Positions 54,895 to 64,000 of a stretch of DNA of 64,000 nt are shown here, in pieces. Source of the DNA: Dermacentor variabilis. Taxonomy: Eukaryota; Arthropoda; Arachnida; Ixodida; Ixodidae. The stretch lies in assembly GCF_050947875.1 (NCBI RefSeq), contig NC_134568.1:203299729-203363728 (forward strand). The letters are read 5' to 3'. Below the pieces are notes generated by a model. That model was not told the DNA's origin and did no database searches. It was given only the letters and a program-made list of their open reading frames with translations. Every line of letters starts with the position of its first letter. The stretch's first letter is position 1. Position numbers and translations under genes: made by a program.

Positions 54895-55389
54895 ATGCCA
54901 CGTCCATGTGATGTCGTGGGATGCGCGAACGGTCCGCGGAACTTGGCCAAGGGCAGTTGTAGCGGCGAATCCAACGTTACTTATCACTGTGTGCCAACGA
55001 GTGAACCTCTCCGTTCGAAGTGGTTAAGTGCCGTACCTCTGCCACAGCGCGTCGGCAAAGAGCCTAAAAATCGCATAGTGTGCTCGCGGCAATTTCTTCC
55101 AGAGGATTACGAGTTCAACGCCGACTTACTGAAGTCGTGTGGAGGGCCTTTCAAAGCAATGCTTTCCCGTAGCGCTGTTGCGTCTGTCTTGCCTGCATTC
55201 TCCGGAGCGCAAGAGCAAGTGCAGGTCCAAGACGGGACCGTGAGTGCGGCATTTGGCTTTCACGAAGGAAAAGTTACAAATGTGCGAATATGTACAGCCA
55301 TGACATTCAGTTGCCGTCGTAGTACGCAACGACGCCGGCAGCGCGAGCCTTCAGCAACAGGTCACGTTCATCAGTGCTTAAATCGCTGA
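54895..55389 (+). CDS. THAP-domain protein of the Kolobok-like element
   Basis: THAP domains are C2CH zinc-coordinating DNA-binding modules at the N-terminus of many transposon and host proteins. Starting at ATG 54895 gives the canonical MP-x-x-C opening (MPRPCDVVGC). YHCVPTSEPLRSKWLSAVPL (invariant Trp), NRIVCSRQFLPEDYE and an AVASVLP box follow, which is the full THAP order over about 95 residues. The last zinc ligand, normally His in C-x2-H-F, is Gln here (CSRQF), so zinc binding may be impaired. An upstream in-frame ATG at 54871 is less likely. The C-terminal part is Arg/Ser-rich without a domain. About 165 residues in all; it lies wholly inside the transposon. Confidence 0.72.
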   Translation: MPRPCDVVGCANGPRNLAKGSCSGESNVTYHCVPTSEPLRSKWLSAVPLPQRVGKEPKNRIVCSRQFLPEDYEFNADLLKSCGGPFKAMLSRSAVASVLPAFSGAQEQVQVQDGTVSAAFGFHEGKVTNVRICTAMTFSCRRSTQRRRQREPSATGHVHQCLNR

Positions 55390-55600
55390 AGTCGAGCCCA
55401 GCATCGCGAGCCAATGTGTCGTTGTCAGGGTCGTCCATTGCAACGAGCGTCAAAGTTGGCGTCATAAAATAAAGAACCAGCTTATCGTCGTGCGCTTTCC
55501 CTTCCTCTATAGCCACCATAGTTCCACTTTTGGCGCTGCTGTCGGCTCTGTCTTGGCTCTGGTTCTGGCCGCGCGTTTGCGTTTTGCGCAGAAAAGCCAT
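55307..55600 (-). CDS. Uncharacterised convergent ORF in the Kolobok-like element
   Basis: The 97-codon frame overlaps the end of the THAP frame on the other strand. It has a Gln/Ser-rich start (TRGQNQSQDRADSSAKSG) and an acidic-to-neutral end (DDPDNDTLARDAGLDFSDLS). No family is recognised. Part of the DNA is shared with the relative at 10.1 kb, but the frame there is not clearly kept, so it may be non-coding. Confidence 0.3.
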   Translation of the reverse strand: MAFLRKTQTRGQNQSQDRADSSAKSGTMVAIEEGKAHDDKLVLYFMTPTLTLVAMDDPDNDTLARDAGLDFSDLSTDERDLLLKARAAGVVAYYDGN

Positions 55601-56150
55601 AGCGTCGTCGGCGGGCGCCGTTTTACTCAGCGACGGCGCAACGTCACCATGAGATCATGACGTCACCACTACTCGATCGGAGGGCGGTCGATTTGAACTG
55701 CGCTAGAGGTACGCGGACGCTTCAGAACGCATTTTCTCTTAAAATAAGTCTCCTCTTCGCAAGAAACAAGTGTTTTGAGGTTTCTGGGAGGGTATTTCAA
55801 CAGTCCACGTTGACTTAATATTAACCTTTGGTGTCCCTTTAAGCACTCCCTATACGTGGGCCGATTTCGATTATAGTACAATGCCGGGCCGACCCGCGGC
55901 AGAGGTGAAGCAGGCGTTGAGCACTCCCAATACGTGGGTCGATCCCGAAGATAGTGCAATGCCGGGCCGACCCGCGGCGGAGGTGAAGCAGGCGTTAAGC
56001 ACTCCCCATACGTGGGCCCATCCCGAAGATAGTGCAATACCGGCCCGACCCGCGGCGGAGGGAAGCAGGCGTTAAGCACTTCCCATACGTGGGCCGATCT
56101 CGAAGTTTGTGCAATGCCGGGCCGACCCGCGGCCGAGGTGAACTTCGCCA

Positions 56151-56489
56151 TTAAGGGGCCCGCATACACAGCTTCGCTGGCCATCCTTCTTCACAGATTG
56201 GAAGGGGCACTGAGTTTTAAAAAAAATTAAAATAACAAGCATAGTGTAATGCACGGACCACGTAAACCTGCAAATATCTCACTGGATGACCACGAGCACA
56301 CATTGTCGCATCGCTGGCAGCGGGGGCGAGTGGTCGGTACAAGGTTTCCGTTGCAATTCCGGTACAAGGAATTGCTCACTGAGTGCAGTGAATAATTCTT
56401 CGAGGTCACACGAGGTTACTTCAAGTGCAACTGTGTTATTAATCTACTGCCCGCTGCCGTGATTGCGGAAACAGCCACAATTTTTGTGA
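56151..56489. other. Spacer between minisatellite and LINE
   Basis: Nothing is recognised apart from the inverted CAGCTTCGCTGG block noted with 53276-54195. Confidence 0.5.
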
Positions 56490-56589
56490 TTGATCGTCCG
56501 AAGAAGAAAAATGCTGTATCCGTGGTGGTGGTGGTGTTCACCCCGCCAACTATTCCAGTTTTCCTGCAAGGTCAAGGAACTTCAAATTA

Positions 56590-57240
56590 TGGAAGTAATT
56601 GAAAGGAGACGTTGCTCACATCGTGATGCTGTTGCTGAGGACCAGGGAAGATCTAGGGGACATTCTGGAGTGACAGCGCGTCAGCAAATGGTTGGAGACG
56701 CAACCCTTTCCGACGCTATTGCGATAGCGGTCAAAAAGGGTTTGTCAATAGCTATGGAACGACTAACATCAAAACTGTCGGAGACTTTAGCTGAAGAGAT
56801 GAATGATTCAGTTTTTCAGTTCTGTAGCGAGTTCTTATGCTAGCTCGCAGATTCCTCCTCATGCCCGTACATCGAACGCTGAGCAGCTGATCGATCTTTT
56901 GCCCGTTATTGTAGGAAACGGTAAAAGTACAAGACCATCAACTTCACTCAGAAGACCGATAACGGATGCTTTTCTGGATCAATGTAAAAAAAGAAACAAC
57001 AACCAGGATGTAGAAATGTATCTTCCGACGCTTAAACGCACAGGATCCCTTAATGATAATTCATCAATCTCTGTCCCGCACTGAAAAACAAAAAGAAAAG
57101 TTTGTTAAAGGTAGTCTTGCAAAGGCAGATGCTAATGCTCCTCCAGCTCTGTCCCTCAATCGAAACCTAACAAGTACGTTAAAGACAGTCTTTCGTAGAC
57201 AGATTTTTTTAATAGAATATTTTCGAGCAAGCGGTTTCTA
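56590..57240 (+). pseudogene. LINE ORF1 remnant
   Basis: Frames at 56490-56843, 56803-57084 and 57053-57241 overlap and follow one another with shifts. They give a basic, Ser/Thr-rich protein (MEVIERRRCSHRD; LRRPITDAFLDQCKKRNNNQ; EKQKEKFVKGSLAKADANAP). ORF1 proteins bind the LINE RNA. No zinc knuckle is visible here, so the call rests mainly on position before ORF2. Confidence 0.5.
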
Positions 57241-57269
57241 AAGTAGGCATTAATTTATCATAGGTTCTT

Positions 57270-60200
57270 TAAAGATATTACAGCGGAACTACCTTTCAAT
57301 TATTTCTGCAGCTACAGATTTCATTCATTTTTGTTCACAGTTTTTTCCCGACATTATTCTTTTGCAAGAGACTTGGCTCTCTATTGGCCAAGATCTTCAC
57401 ATAAGAAATTATCGTTTATTCGACAGTCCATCGAGAAGCGGAGGGCTTGCTTTCCTGATAACAACTAAAATATGTCACAAAGCAAAAATATCCCATCAGT
57501 ATACGCCTGCGGAGAGCAAGATGTTATCAATAGATATAACTGTTCCTAGCTGTTCCCCGTTTTCATTAGTTATAGTATATTTTCCCGCTGGTATTCAGGA
57601 CATTCGTTACTTTGATACCGTTGTCAAGTCTTGTAGGAAAAAGATTGTGATAGCCGGAGACCTTAATTCGCTTCATGTGCCTTGAGGTTTCAAAACGGAC
57701 TCATGTGGAAAGCGATTGTCAGACTGGGCTATTCATCAAATTTTTTTTTGCTTAAACACAAGATTACTTACGTTTATTCAAGGTCTTTCTAAATCAGCAT
57801 TGTATCTAGCATTTGTCAGTTCGGAGGTTTTCGTCACGTTCAGTGGCCTACTGTCGACTCTACCTCGAACATTGACCATTAAGTTTGATGTTGCATTCTC
57901 TCTGATTTCTTTACTCTCCGGCGTGCACTTTTGTCAATTATCAGAAATTTCCAAATGTCTTGAAAAGGGTCCTCAACTCTCAGATAACGGTGCCGGATGA
58001 TATCAAAGCCATGTCTTTGCTTTGTATTAAAATGTTCCCTTAAAAAGTATCAGTTTAGTGAGAGCGTTGTTAAAGTACTCCCTGTTCTTGGTGGAATTCG
58101 GATTGCACGCGGGGTTAAGACGACGAAAAGCCGCTTGGAAAAAGCTGCTTTGCAGTCTGTGTCGGATTAACTGGAGTGATAAGTTCGCAGCTGCTACATT
58201 CAAGAGAACAGTGGCGAATGTCACAGATGAGTATGATGAAAAACATCGTATACATAACTTGCTCTCTAAGCCCAGCAACAAAAACGCTCTGTTTAGATTC
58301 CTTCGGTACATAAAGTTCACACCGACACCAGCGAATATTGCGTCTATGATTCTTTCGCCACGCGAGATAACTGCTTCTTTAGAATTCATCGGAGAGGGTT
58401 TAGAACAACGCTTACCATCACTTTTTCTGAATGGGCCCTTAAGGCCTCCTAGTGCGGATGACATTGTGGAAGCCACAATACTTGAACTTTCCTGTGTCGT
58501 TGGATCTTTGCCTGCCTCAGCTCCAGGTCCTGATGGTATTTCCAACATCATGCTAAAAGTGTTGTTTGCAACGTCTCCTCAAGACGTATTGAACACAGTG
58601 AATTATTCTCTAAAGAATGCTTGGATTCCTCCAGAAGGCAGGACAGACAAAATGATTCCGCTACTTAAAAAACAAAGCGCTGGCCATAATCTTGACAATA
58701 TTAGACCTATTTCTCCTACGTCAAATATGGTAGAACTTATTGAAAGAATTTTGTATAACCGCATGATGGATCATATATCTGAAGATGCGTTACTGCGGGC
58801 TTCGGGCCTGGTCTCTCCTTTTGGTACGCACATGTAGACACGGAAAACCGTATCGAACTTGCTCGGAATAGAAAAGAATTTAGTACATGAGTAACTCTTG
58901 AAGTAGCGAAAGCTTATGTCAGCGTCGAGTACCCATTACTGCTGGAAATATTACAGTCCTACAATTTTCCTAGATATATAACGGCATGCATTTTCGAATT
59001 TCTAAGAAACAGAGAATTTCATTGTGTTTAGGACGGCTTTTTCGTCAACAAAGTTCAAGTAGACAAGAGGGTTGCCCCAGGGGACTGTTCTGTCTCCTGC
59101 ACTATTTAACCTGTTGATGAGTTCAGTTACGCTGCGCCAGGAGGTGCATCTGTATGTATATGCAGACGACATCGCATTTTTCGCGGCAGCAAGATACATC
59201 AATTTCCTTTACCTGTCTTTGCAAGCATTCCTTTGTACTCTATAGAGACTTGGTTTGCCAAGCTTCATCTGTCACTTAACGTAAACAAAAGTACAGCCCT
59301 TGTTCTTCCGCTTTTCGACCGATACAGTTATCATTAGTGTGTGATCAGATAACCATTCCCCAGGTAGAGTCGCTTAAGTACCTGGGTGTCACATATGACG
59401 GAAAACTTAACTGCTGTGCTCACATAGAAAATATTACGACTAAAGGGACACGAGCCGTAGGTTTACTACGTGGAATCAGTAACCGGCATTCTGGCATGCG
59501 AAGTGACACACTAATTATGATTTACCGTAGGCATGTAGGACCGATTCTAGAATTTGGTTGTGTTTTGTTTTCCGGAAGTGCAAAATATAAAATAAGACCA
59601 CTTTTTCTTTTAGAGCGAGAAGCTCTTCGGCTATGTTTAGGTCTTCCTAATTTCGTTGCTAATAATGTATTATACCAAAAAATGCGCCTACCTACTCTTC
59701 ACACGCGATTCCGAATGCTTACGGTTCAAACGTACTTAAGAACTTATGGATCTCCTCTACGACGTACACAGTGGGCATTTATTAGTGAACCAAGTTCATT
59801 TTCTGAGAACACGTGGCCCCGGTTGGTTACCCCACAGGTTGCATTTGCGCAGGCACAATTAGCACCTTTAAATGTTCTCATTGGGGAAATAATTCCGCTT
59901 GATAGCTCTACGTTGTCGTTCAAAATTGAATTTGCAGACATTTTTGCCAATAACGCAAAATTGCTGCCCCCAGCATATTTGAATGCCCATTTGCAAGACG
60001 ACTATTTCGCACATTTCCCAATAAATGTAGTAGTGACTGATGCCTCCTCGTTCGTGTGAAGAGAAGGCAGGCGCGGGAATCTACTCACCATCCCTCGATT
60101 GGACTTTTTCATTTCGCCTTCCAGATTATACATAAGTTTTTCAGGCCGAACTTTTGGCAATAGTTCTGGCTTTACGAAAGTTACCCCTTCATGCTACGAG

Positions 60201-60862
60201 AACTGTTATGGTCACAGATTCTCTTTCTGTATGCAGGGTGCTTAACGCGTCTACAAATTCGACAGCTTTGAACACGGTTTATACATTAGCTCCGCCACAC
60301 TCACGCTTAGTCCATTTACTATGGGTGCCATGCAGGCCACCGAGACATTCATCTTAATGAAATAGCCGATTCATTAGCACGAGCGTCTAACTGGCCCGAT
60401 CATATCTGTGCTGCCGGCCGTGGCTGCCGGCAACTGCGCATATCCTTGCGGCTAGATATATATGCAGTTTTGTCATTAGAAAAATCTGCAGACTTTATGC
60501 ATCTAAATTATCGTTGGAACCGACAATAGTGTCCTAACCGACAATTCGAAATATCATTTACAAGGCTGCGTTGCCGTATTTCACCACTTGATTTTTACTT
60601 GCACAGACGTGGTCTGGCGGCATCCCCTTTATGCTACCTCTGCAATGAGCCAGAATTCACCGATCATTTTTTACTATCGTGTCGGCGGTTTTCTACTATA
60701 CGAAAACGATGTTTGGAAATTCCGCTTCGAAATCTAGGGCTGCCTTTATGCAGTACAGTTATACTTTCACTTGAAGCAACGGTATTAGGATACAGCCACA
60801 GGAACGTTTGTCGAGCCATTTATAATTTCCTCTGTGACACAAAAAGATTGCTTTGTTAATAT
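57270..60862 (+). pseudogene. LINE ORF2 pseudogene: endonuclease, RT, RNase H, zinc knuckle
   Basis: The endonuclease part shows LLQETWLSIGQD, SRSGGLAFLIT and VIAGDLNSLHVP, then GKRLSDWAIHQ (57280-57760). RT begins with PASAPGPDGISNIMLKVL and DNIRPISPTSNMVELIERIL (58510-58760). The catalytic YADDIAFFAAA lies at about 59158-59190, followed by the thumb motif LKYLGVTYDGKLN (59373). RNase H keeps its acidic positions (VVVTDAS, QAELLAIVLALRKL, MVTDSLSV, NEIADSLARAS; 60030-60380). The end has a zinc knuckle (SPLCYLCNEPEFTDHFLLSC; 60615-60680). The frame is broken near 57690, 58000, 58837, 58890-59330, 60057 and 60355. The protein would have copied the LINE RNA at a nicked target. This copy cannot. 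Confidence 0.83.
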
Positions 60863-61235
60863 TTCCATTTTCCATGATTGATTTATTTCTCCTTCAATAA
60901 ATTATCAATCTAGAAAATTCAAAATAGCAATAATACAAATTCACAGTTATAATAATAATAATTAATTATTCAAAATTTAACCTACTCATATTTATGTCTA
61001 CCCTTTATTTTACGTATTTTAAATATTAAGTTCATGTTGCTATTCTTGTCTATGCAAGGCTGACTAACTTATTGTACGCTACTTCATTTCATTTAATTTC
61101 GGTTTCTTTCTCATCCTCCATTATTCGTTTATATTCCTTTTATTTCTAAATCATTTTACCACCCGGTTCATGGCCTGTCCCCCACAGTGGGTTTGTGCCA
61201 CTTAATAACGCATTATCATCATCATCGTCGTCATC

Positions 61236-63354
61236 GCCTCCGTCCGCAACCTACTGCTCGCGTCACACAAGTCGACAGGATAAAGACCTGGCAGCCACTT
61301 CATCAGCCGCACATCAACATGGAAGTCTTCCATGCCACGCCGTGAAACCCAAGCGCACAGATCCACCACCGAAACAGACCAGCATCATGAACGCATCATC
61401 GGAAGCCTTGGACGTCAACAAGTACACTGGATCAGCGGACGATGGGCCCGTGAAATACTGGTTCCGCCTCTTCGAGCTACACGCAACCGCTGCATCATGG
61501 TCGGAACAGGAGATGCTCGCCAACTTCAATGAATACGTGACCGGTGAGGCATTTCGCTTCCACCTCACCCACATATTTGAATATAATGAATCATGGAAAG
61601 AAATGATCAGTCGCTTCAAAATATATGATAGAGACCTCTGCATCTTTTATCAGCTGCAGGAATTTGAATACAGTTACGCACAGTCGCAGCTTTGCGCTAA
61701 TGAGTGGGCTCATATGAAAGGATCGTCAGCAAGCTTTTCCTTGTCGTCATTCTCCCGCGAAGAGGACGCGCAATAGCACGCCTGGCATGAACTTGACATT
61801 CCTAATAAAAGACAAGCCACTGCGCACGCTATTCGTTCCTTCGAAACCCAATATTGAACCAAGTTTGACCTCCGCACACCAGTCTACCGCGCGTTCAGCA
61901 CGCTACAGCGCTGATGTCGTTGCAGCTTCTGACGGATTCCATCGCTCGTCTCGAATGCGCGGGCCGCTACGCACGTTCAACTCACACTGCTCTTGTAGGA
62001 ACATTAGGTTGAGTGCATGCTTTACACGATTGAGCACGACGTCACGACATCGCAGACAGACAACCTTTCTTTGGAAGAGCATGGTCAAGCCACATCCGCT
62101 GCGACATCATCGAGCGATCAATTACCACGAATTCCAAGCGACATGAACACAAACTATGGTACGTATCAGCAACAAGAATCGAGGAAATGCAAAAATCAGT
62201 TCTGGTGAAACGAAGCCAACTTTCTTTCTGCCAAGACGAAATCAGAATACGAGTGCCTGCACTAACGCAAGTACTTTTCAAGGCCACGACAATTTGGAGC
62301 CACATAAATCTGAAGATAAAGCTGCTTCGCGATTCGCTAGCTTTCCTCTGCGTCTAACGCTCTACAATCCATTGTCACTGCAGAAGCGTCGCACGCGCCA
62401 AGCAGCATAGAACACTGTCAAATTGCACAAGCGTCCGTTCTGAATGACGTCGCAACAGCCTCAAAAGAGTCTTCTGAGAAGCCTGCAGCACATTGCGCTC
62501 ACCACCAGACATTGCTCACAAAAAGGAACAGTGTACCAGCTACCAACTTACTCCCACTTCAATTTGCGAAAGAAATCAAAGGCATATTTCGATAGAAACA
62601 GTACCTCAACAAATGTCGCAACAAGATCATCAACAAATCCAAGAACATCTGCAGCAACCACAGCGACTTCGATGCAGATGACGACGAAGAGCGTCACCGA
62701 AATTTCCACTGATGCAACAACAACAAAAAAAATACCTATGCTCCAGCCCACTTATTTCAAGGTGAACTCAACGAATACGGCGTTTTCCCATAAAGGAACG
62801 TCGCCGAGGACAGCTTAGGCAGCGATAAAGACTGGGCCTGCGCTGCAGACTTCAACGGCGACGCCACACAATAGCATGGAAAGGACACGGACCATTCTCC
62901 AGCACGATCGTCCAACAAACGTTCAATCAAGCGGCAGCACTTGTCTACCAGCGGCGACTAGTGGACCGAAGTCAACAGGACATGAAAAATCAGTCATGGA
63001 ACAAGCATAGGCCACACAATGTGCCATTCGATCCCTAAAGACGTCACCAATAAGCCGATTAGCCGATGCTACATGGTTCCCCAATCTTATTTATTTGCGA
63101 CCAGGGAACAAGCTGCAACATTAACTGTATTCATGTACGGGGCGCTCCTATGTCGCCCGGAACGCTGCAGCCAACCTCGCACACCGGAGCTATGTTAGAC
63201 GTGATCGGATAGCTGCGCTTTTCTGTGAAGTTAATGAGGTTAACAAAGCTATCGTGGGATATAGGACTAATGGCACACTTTTTTTATTTATCCGCCTCTC
63301 TTTGTTCCCTCATATGTTGTTGGTTGCTCGCGTTTTCTTGGGGGGAGGGGAATA
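61236..63354 (+). mobile_element. Internal region of a degenerate or non-autonomous LTR retrotransposon
   Basis: It holds a gag-like frame (61387-61776), then about 1.5 kb with no RT, integrase or protease motif. It ends in a clear polypurine tract (GGGGGGAGGGGAA, 63340-63352) directly before the LTR at 63355. Its 5' LTR was not found, so it is 5'-truncated or has been cut by the LINE tail. The 62.4-62.8 kb part is Gln/Thr-rich in translation and may be low-complexity gag tail. Confidence 0.55.
61387..61776 (+). pseudogene. gag-like fragment
   Basis: About 130 residues begin MNASSEALDVNKYTGSADDG, then PVKYWFRLFELHATAASWSE, LTGEA-type YVTGEAFRFHLT and NESWKEMISRF. The spacing of Y-G, W-x-x-x-F-E, W and the final W-x-x-x-x-x-RF is the retrotransposon gag fold signature. 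The frame ends early at TAG 61774 without a zinc knuckle. Gag forms the particle shell. As it stands, this copy is truncated. Confidence 0.6.
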
Positions 63355-63718
63355 TGTAACGGGGCAAAACCCAGTGTTTGGGCGACCATGTTTGTCTCCG
63401 TCCGCAACCTCCTGGTCGTTGCATCTTGAGCATCTGTTGATGGTATCAACAGATGCTCAAGAGAGCTGCCGCCGTGAAAAAGACGGTGAAGTGTCTGGGC
63501 TCTTGGTGCGAGCCTGTGTCTGCCTGGTGGTCTGGCTCTAGGGTAAATACTGCCACAGTAGGTAGCGGGTCGTGTGCAAGAGTGGGTCGAGCCCAAAAGA
63601 ACAAAGAAGACCGCGCGCCTTCTCTGCTGGCGAGACAACCCCGACGGACGCGCTTTCCAAGAGCCAGCTGCTCTGCGGTTTATTAAAACCGCAAGAGTAC
63701 TTCTGAAGGCTCGTGACA
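63355..63718 (+). repeat. LTR of a second LTR retrotransposon
   Basis: It starts TGTAACGGGGCAAAACCC and ends GGCTCGTGACA, about 364 bp. It is preceded by a polypurine tract and followed by AACTGGTGGAGGTGCGGGG, a good primer-binding-site candidate (TGG three bases after the LTR). ATTAAA at 63682 may be the poly(A) signal. A perfect 18-bp hairpin lies inside at 63424-63462. Confidence 0.7.
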
Positions 63719-64000
63719 AACTGGTGGAGGTGCGGGGTAGCCCTCACGGATGTTGCAAACCCCTCCAAGGATCCGCATGACGAATCCAGTGCCAGTCGAC
63801 ACTCCCGTGAATCGGGCCAGCCGCAGGATCGGGGACTAGCCCCAGAAGTCGTCGACGCTACGGTTCTCACTACTTCAACCGGTATGACCAGCGCTTCCGC
63901 GCAACCTGCCCCAACCAGTACGGAGAGCACCATGTTGAACCTATACACTTGAGAGCCCACGTGTCTCGCCGACGTCCCATGGCGCAGTGTTCGAAGACGT
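63719..64000 (+). mobile_element. Leader and start of gag of a downstream LTR retrotransposon copy
   Basis: A primer-binding-site-like AACTGGTGGAGGTGCGGGG is followed by a possible gag start at 63778 (MTNPVPVDTPVNRASRRIGD), which meets a stop after about 20 codons. The element runs past the window edge, so its state is unknown. Confidence 0.5.

Larger units (their letters stand above)
54426..55838 (+). mobile_element. Kolobok-like transposon inserted in the minisatellite
   Basis: The 1,413-bp element has left end AGGGACACTAAAGG and right end (reverse complement) AGGGACACCAAAGG. TTAA on both sides (54422-54425 and 55839-55842) duplicates the single TTAA at the end of each minisatellite unit. 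It encodes a THAP protein on the plus strand. TTAA targets and THAP domains are hallmarks of Kolobok. The large Kolobok transposase is absent, so it is non-autonomous. A relative, itself nested, lies at 8017-10390. Confidence 0.82.
54196..56150 (+). repeat. 78-bp minisatellite, seven copies, split by a Kolobok insertion
   Basis: The unit starts GCACTCCCCATACGTGGGCC and ends GTGAAGCAGGCGTTAA. Three copies precede the insertion (one shortened) and four follow it. 78 is 26 codons, and one frame is open through adjacent copies (STPHTWADPEDSAMPGRPAA-like units). Internal motif GGGCCGACCCGCGGCGGAGG is GC-rich. There is no evidence that it is translated. Confidence 0.88.
56490..61235 (+). mobile_element. 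Degenerate RNase H-bearing non-LTR retrotransposon (I-like)
   Basis: An ORF1 remnant is followed by ORF2 with an AP endonuclease, reverse transcriptase, RNase H and C-terminal zinc knuckle. It ends in a TCATCATCATCG-type tail at 61213-61234. RNase H after RT in an APE-type LINE points to the I/LOA/R1-related groups. Many stops and frameshifts split it, so it is inactive. The 60.9-61.2 kb part is its AT-rich 3' UTR. Confidence 0.82.

Noticed and set aside
54196..56150. CRISPR-like array
   Set aside because: Units are contiguous with no unique spacers and the genome is eukaryotic. It is a minisatellite.

Overview
This looks like nuclear DNA of a chelicerate, most likely an ixodid (hard) tick. 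The evidence is tRNA-derived SINEs whose body resembles the tick Ruka family, long AT-rich non-coding stretches, a spliced gene with a roughly 10 kb intron, and a very high density of eukaryotic transposons. There are no bacterial operons, rRNA genes or CRISPR arrays. Species assignment is inference.

Layout. 0.5-11.3 kb is a pile-up of cut-and-paste DNA transposons with readable target-site duplications: a broken Tigger/pogo copy carrying a TTAA-flanked MITE; a hAT element with a perfect 8-bp duplication that hosts another Tigger; and a Kolobok-like element containing a pogo deletion derivative and a second Kolobok, which shares its TTAA edge with a piggyBac-like MITE. 12.5-24.4 kb holds the one convincing host gene. 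It has two recognised coding exons, is phase 0 and encodes about 576 residues. It is a jerky/Tigger-derived protein in which all three catalytic acidic positions are lost or changed. Its intron is filled with nested Tigger-like and other elements.

24.4-43.8 kb is AT-rich and gene-poor. It holds SINEs, a Penelope-like fragment with a GIY-YIG motif between inverted repeats, a 366-bp near-complete palindrome, a deleted mariner, two weak candidate exons and a broken SWIM/YqaJ-type coding fragment.

43.9-50.6 kb is an almost intact, young Ty3/gypsy-type LTR retrotransposon. Its integrase lies upstream of reverse transcriptase/RNase H (Gmr1-like order), and it is disabled by one frameshift and three in-frame stops. 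50.6-56.2 kb contains a LINE tail, a Harbinger-like MITE with a MADF remnant, and a 78-bp minisatellite interrupted by a Kolobok element that encodes a THAP protein. 56.5-61.2 kb is a degenerate non-LTR retrotransposon (endonuclease, RT, RNase H). 61.2-64 kb holds gag-like sequence, one LTR, and a following primer-binding-site-like leader that runs out of the window.

The genes do not form a pathway. The theme is transposon ecology plus one transposase that appears to have been recruited as a host DNA-binding protein.
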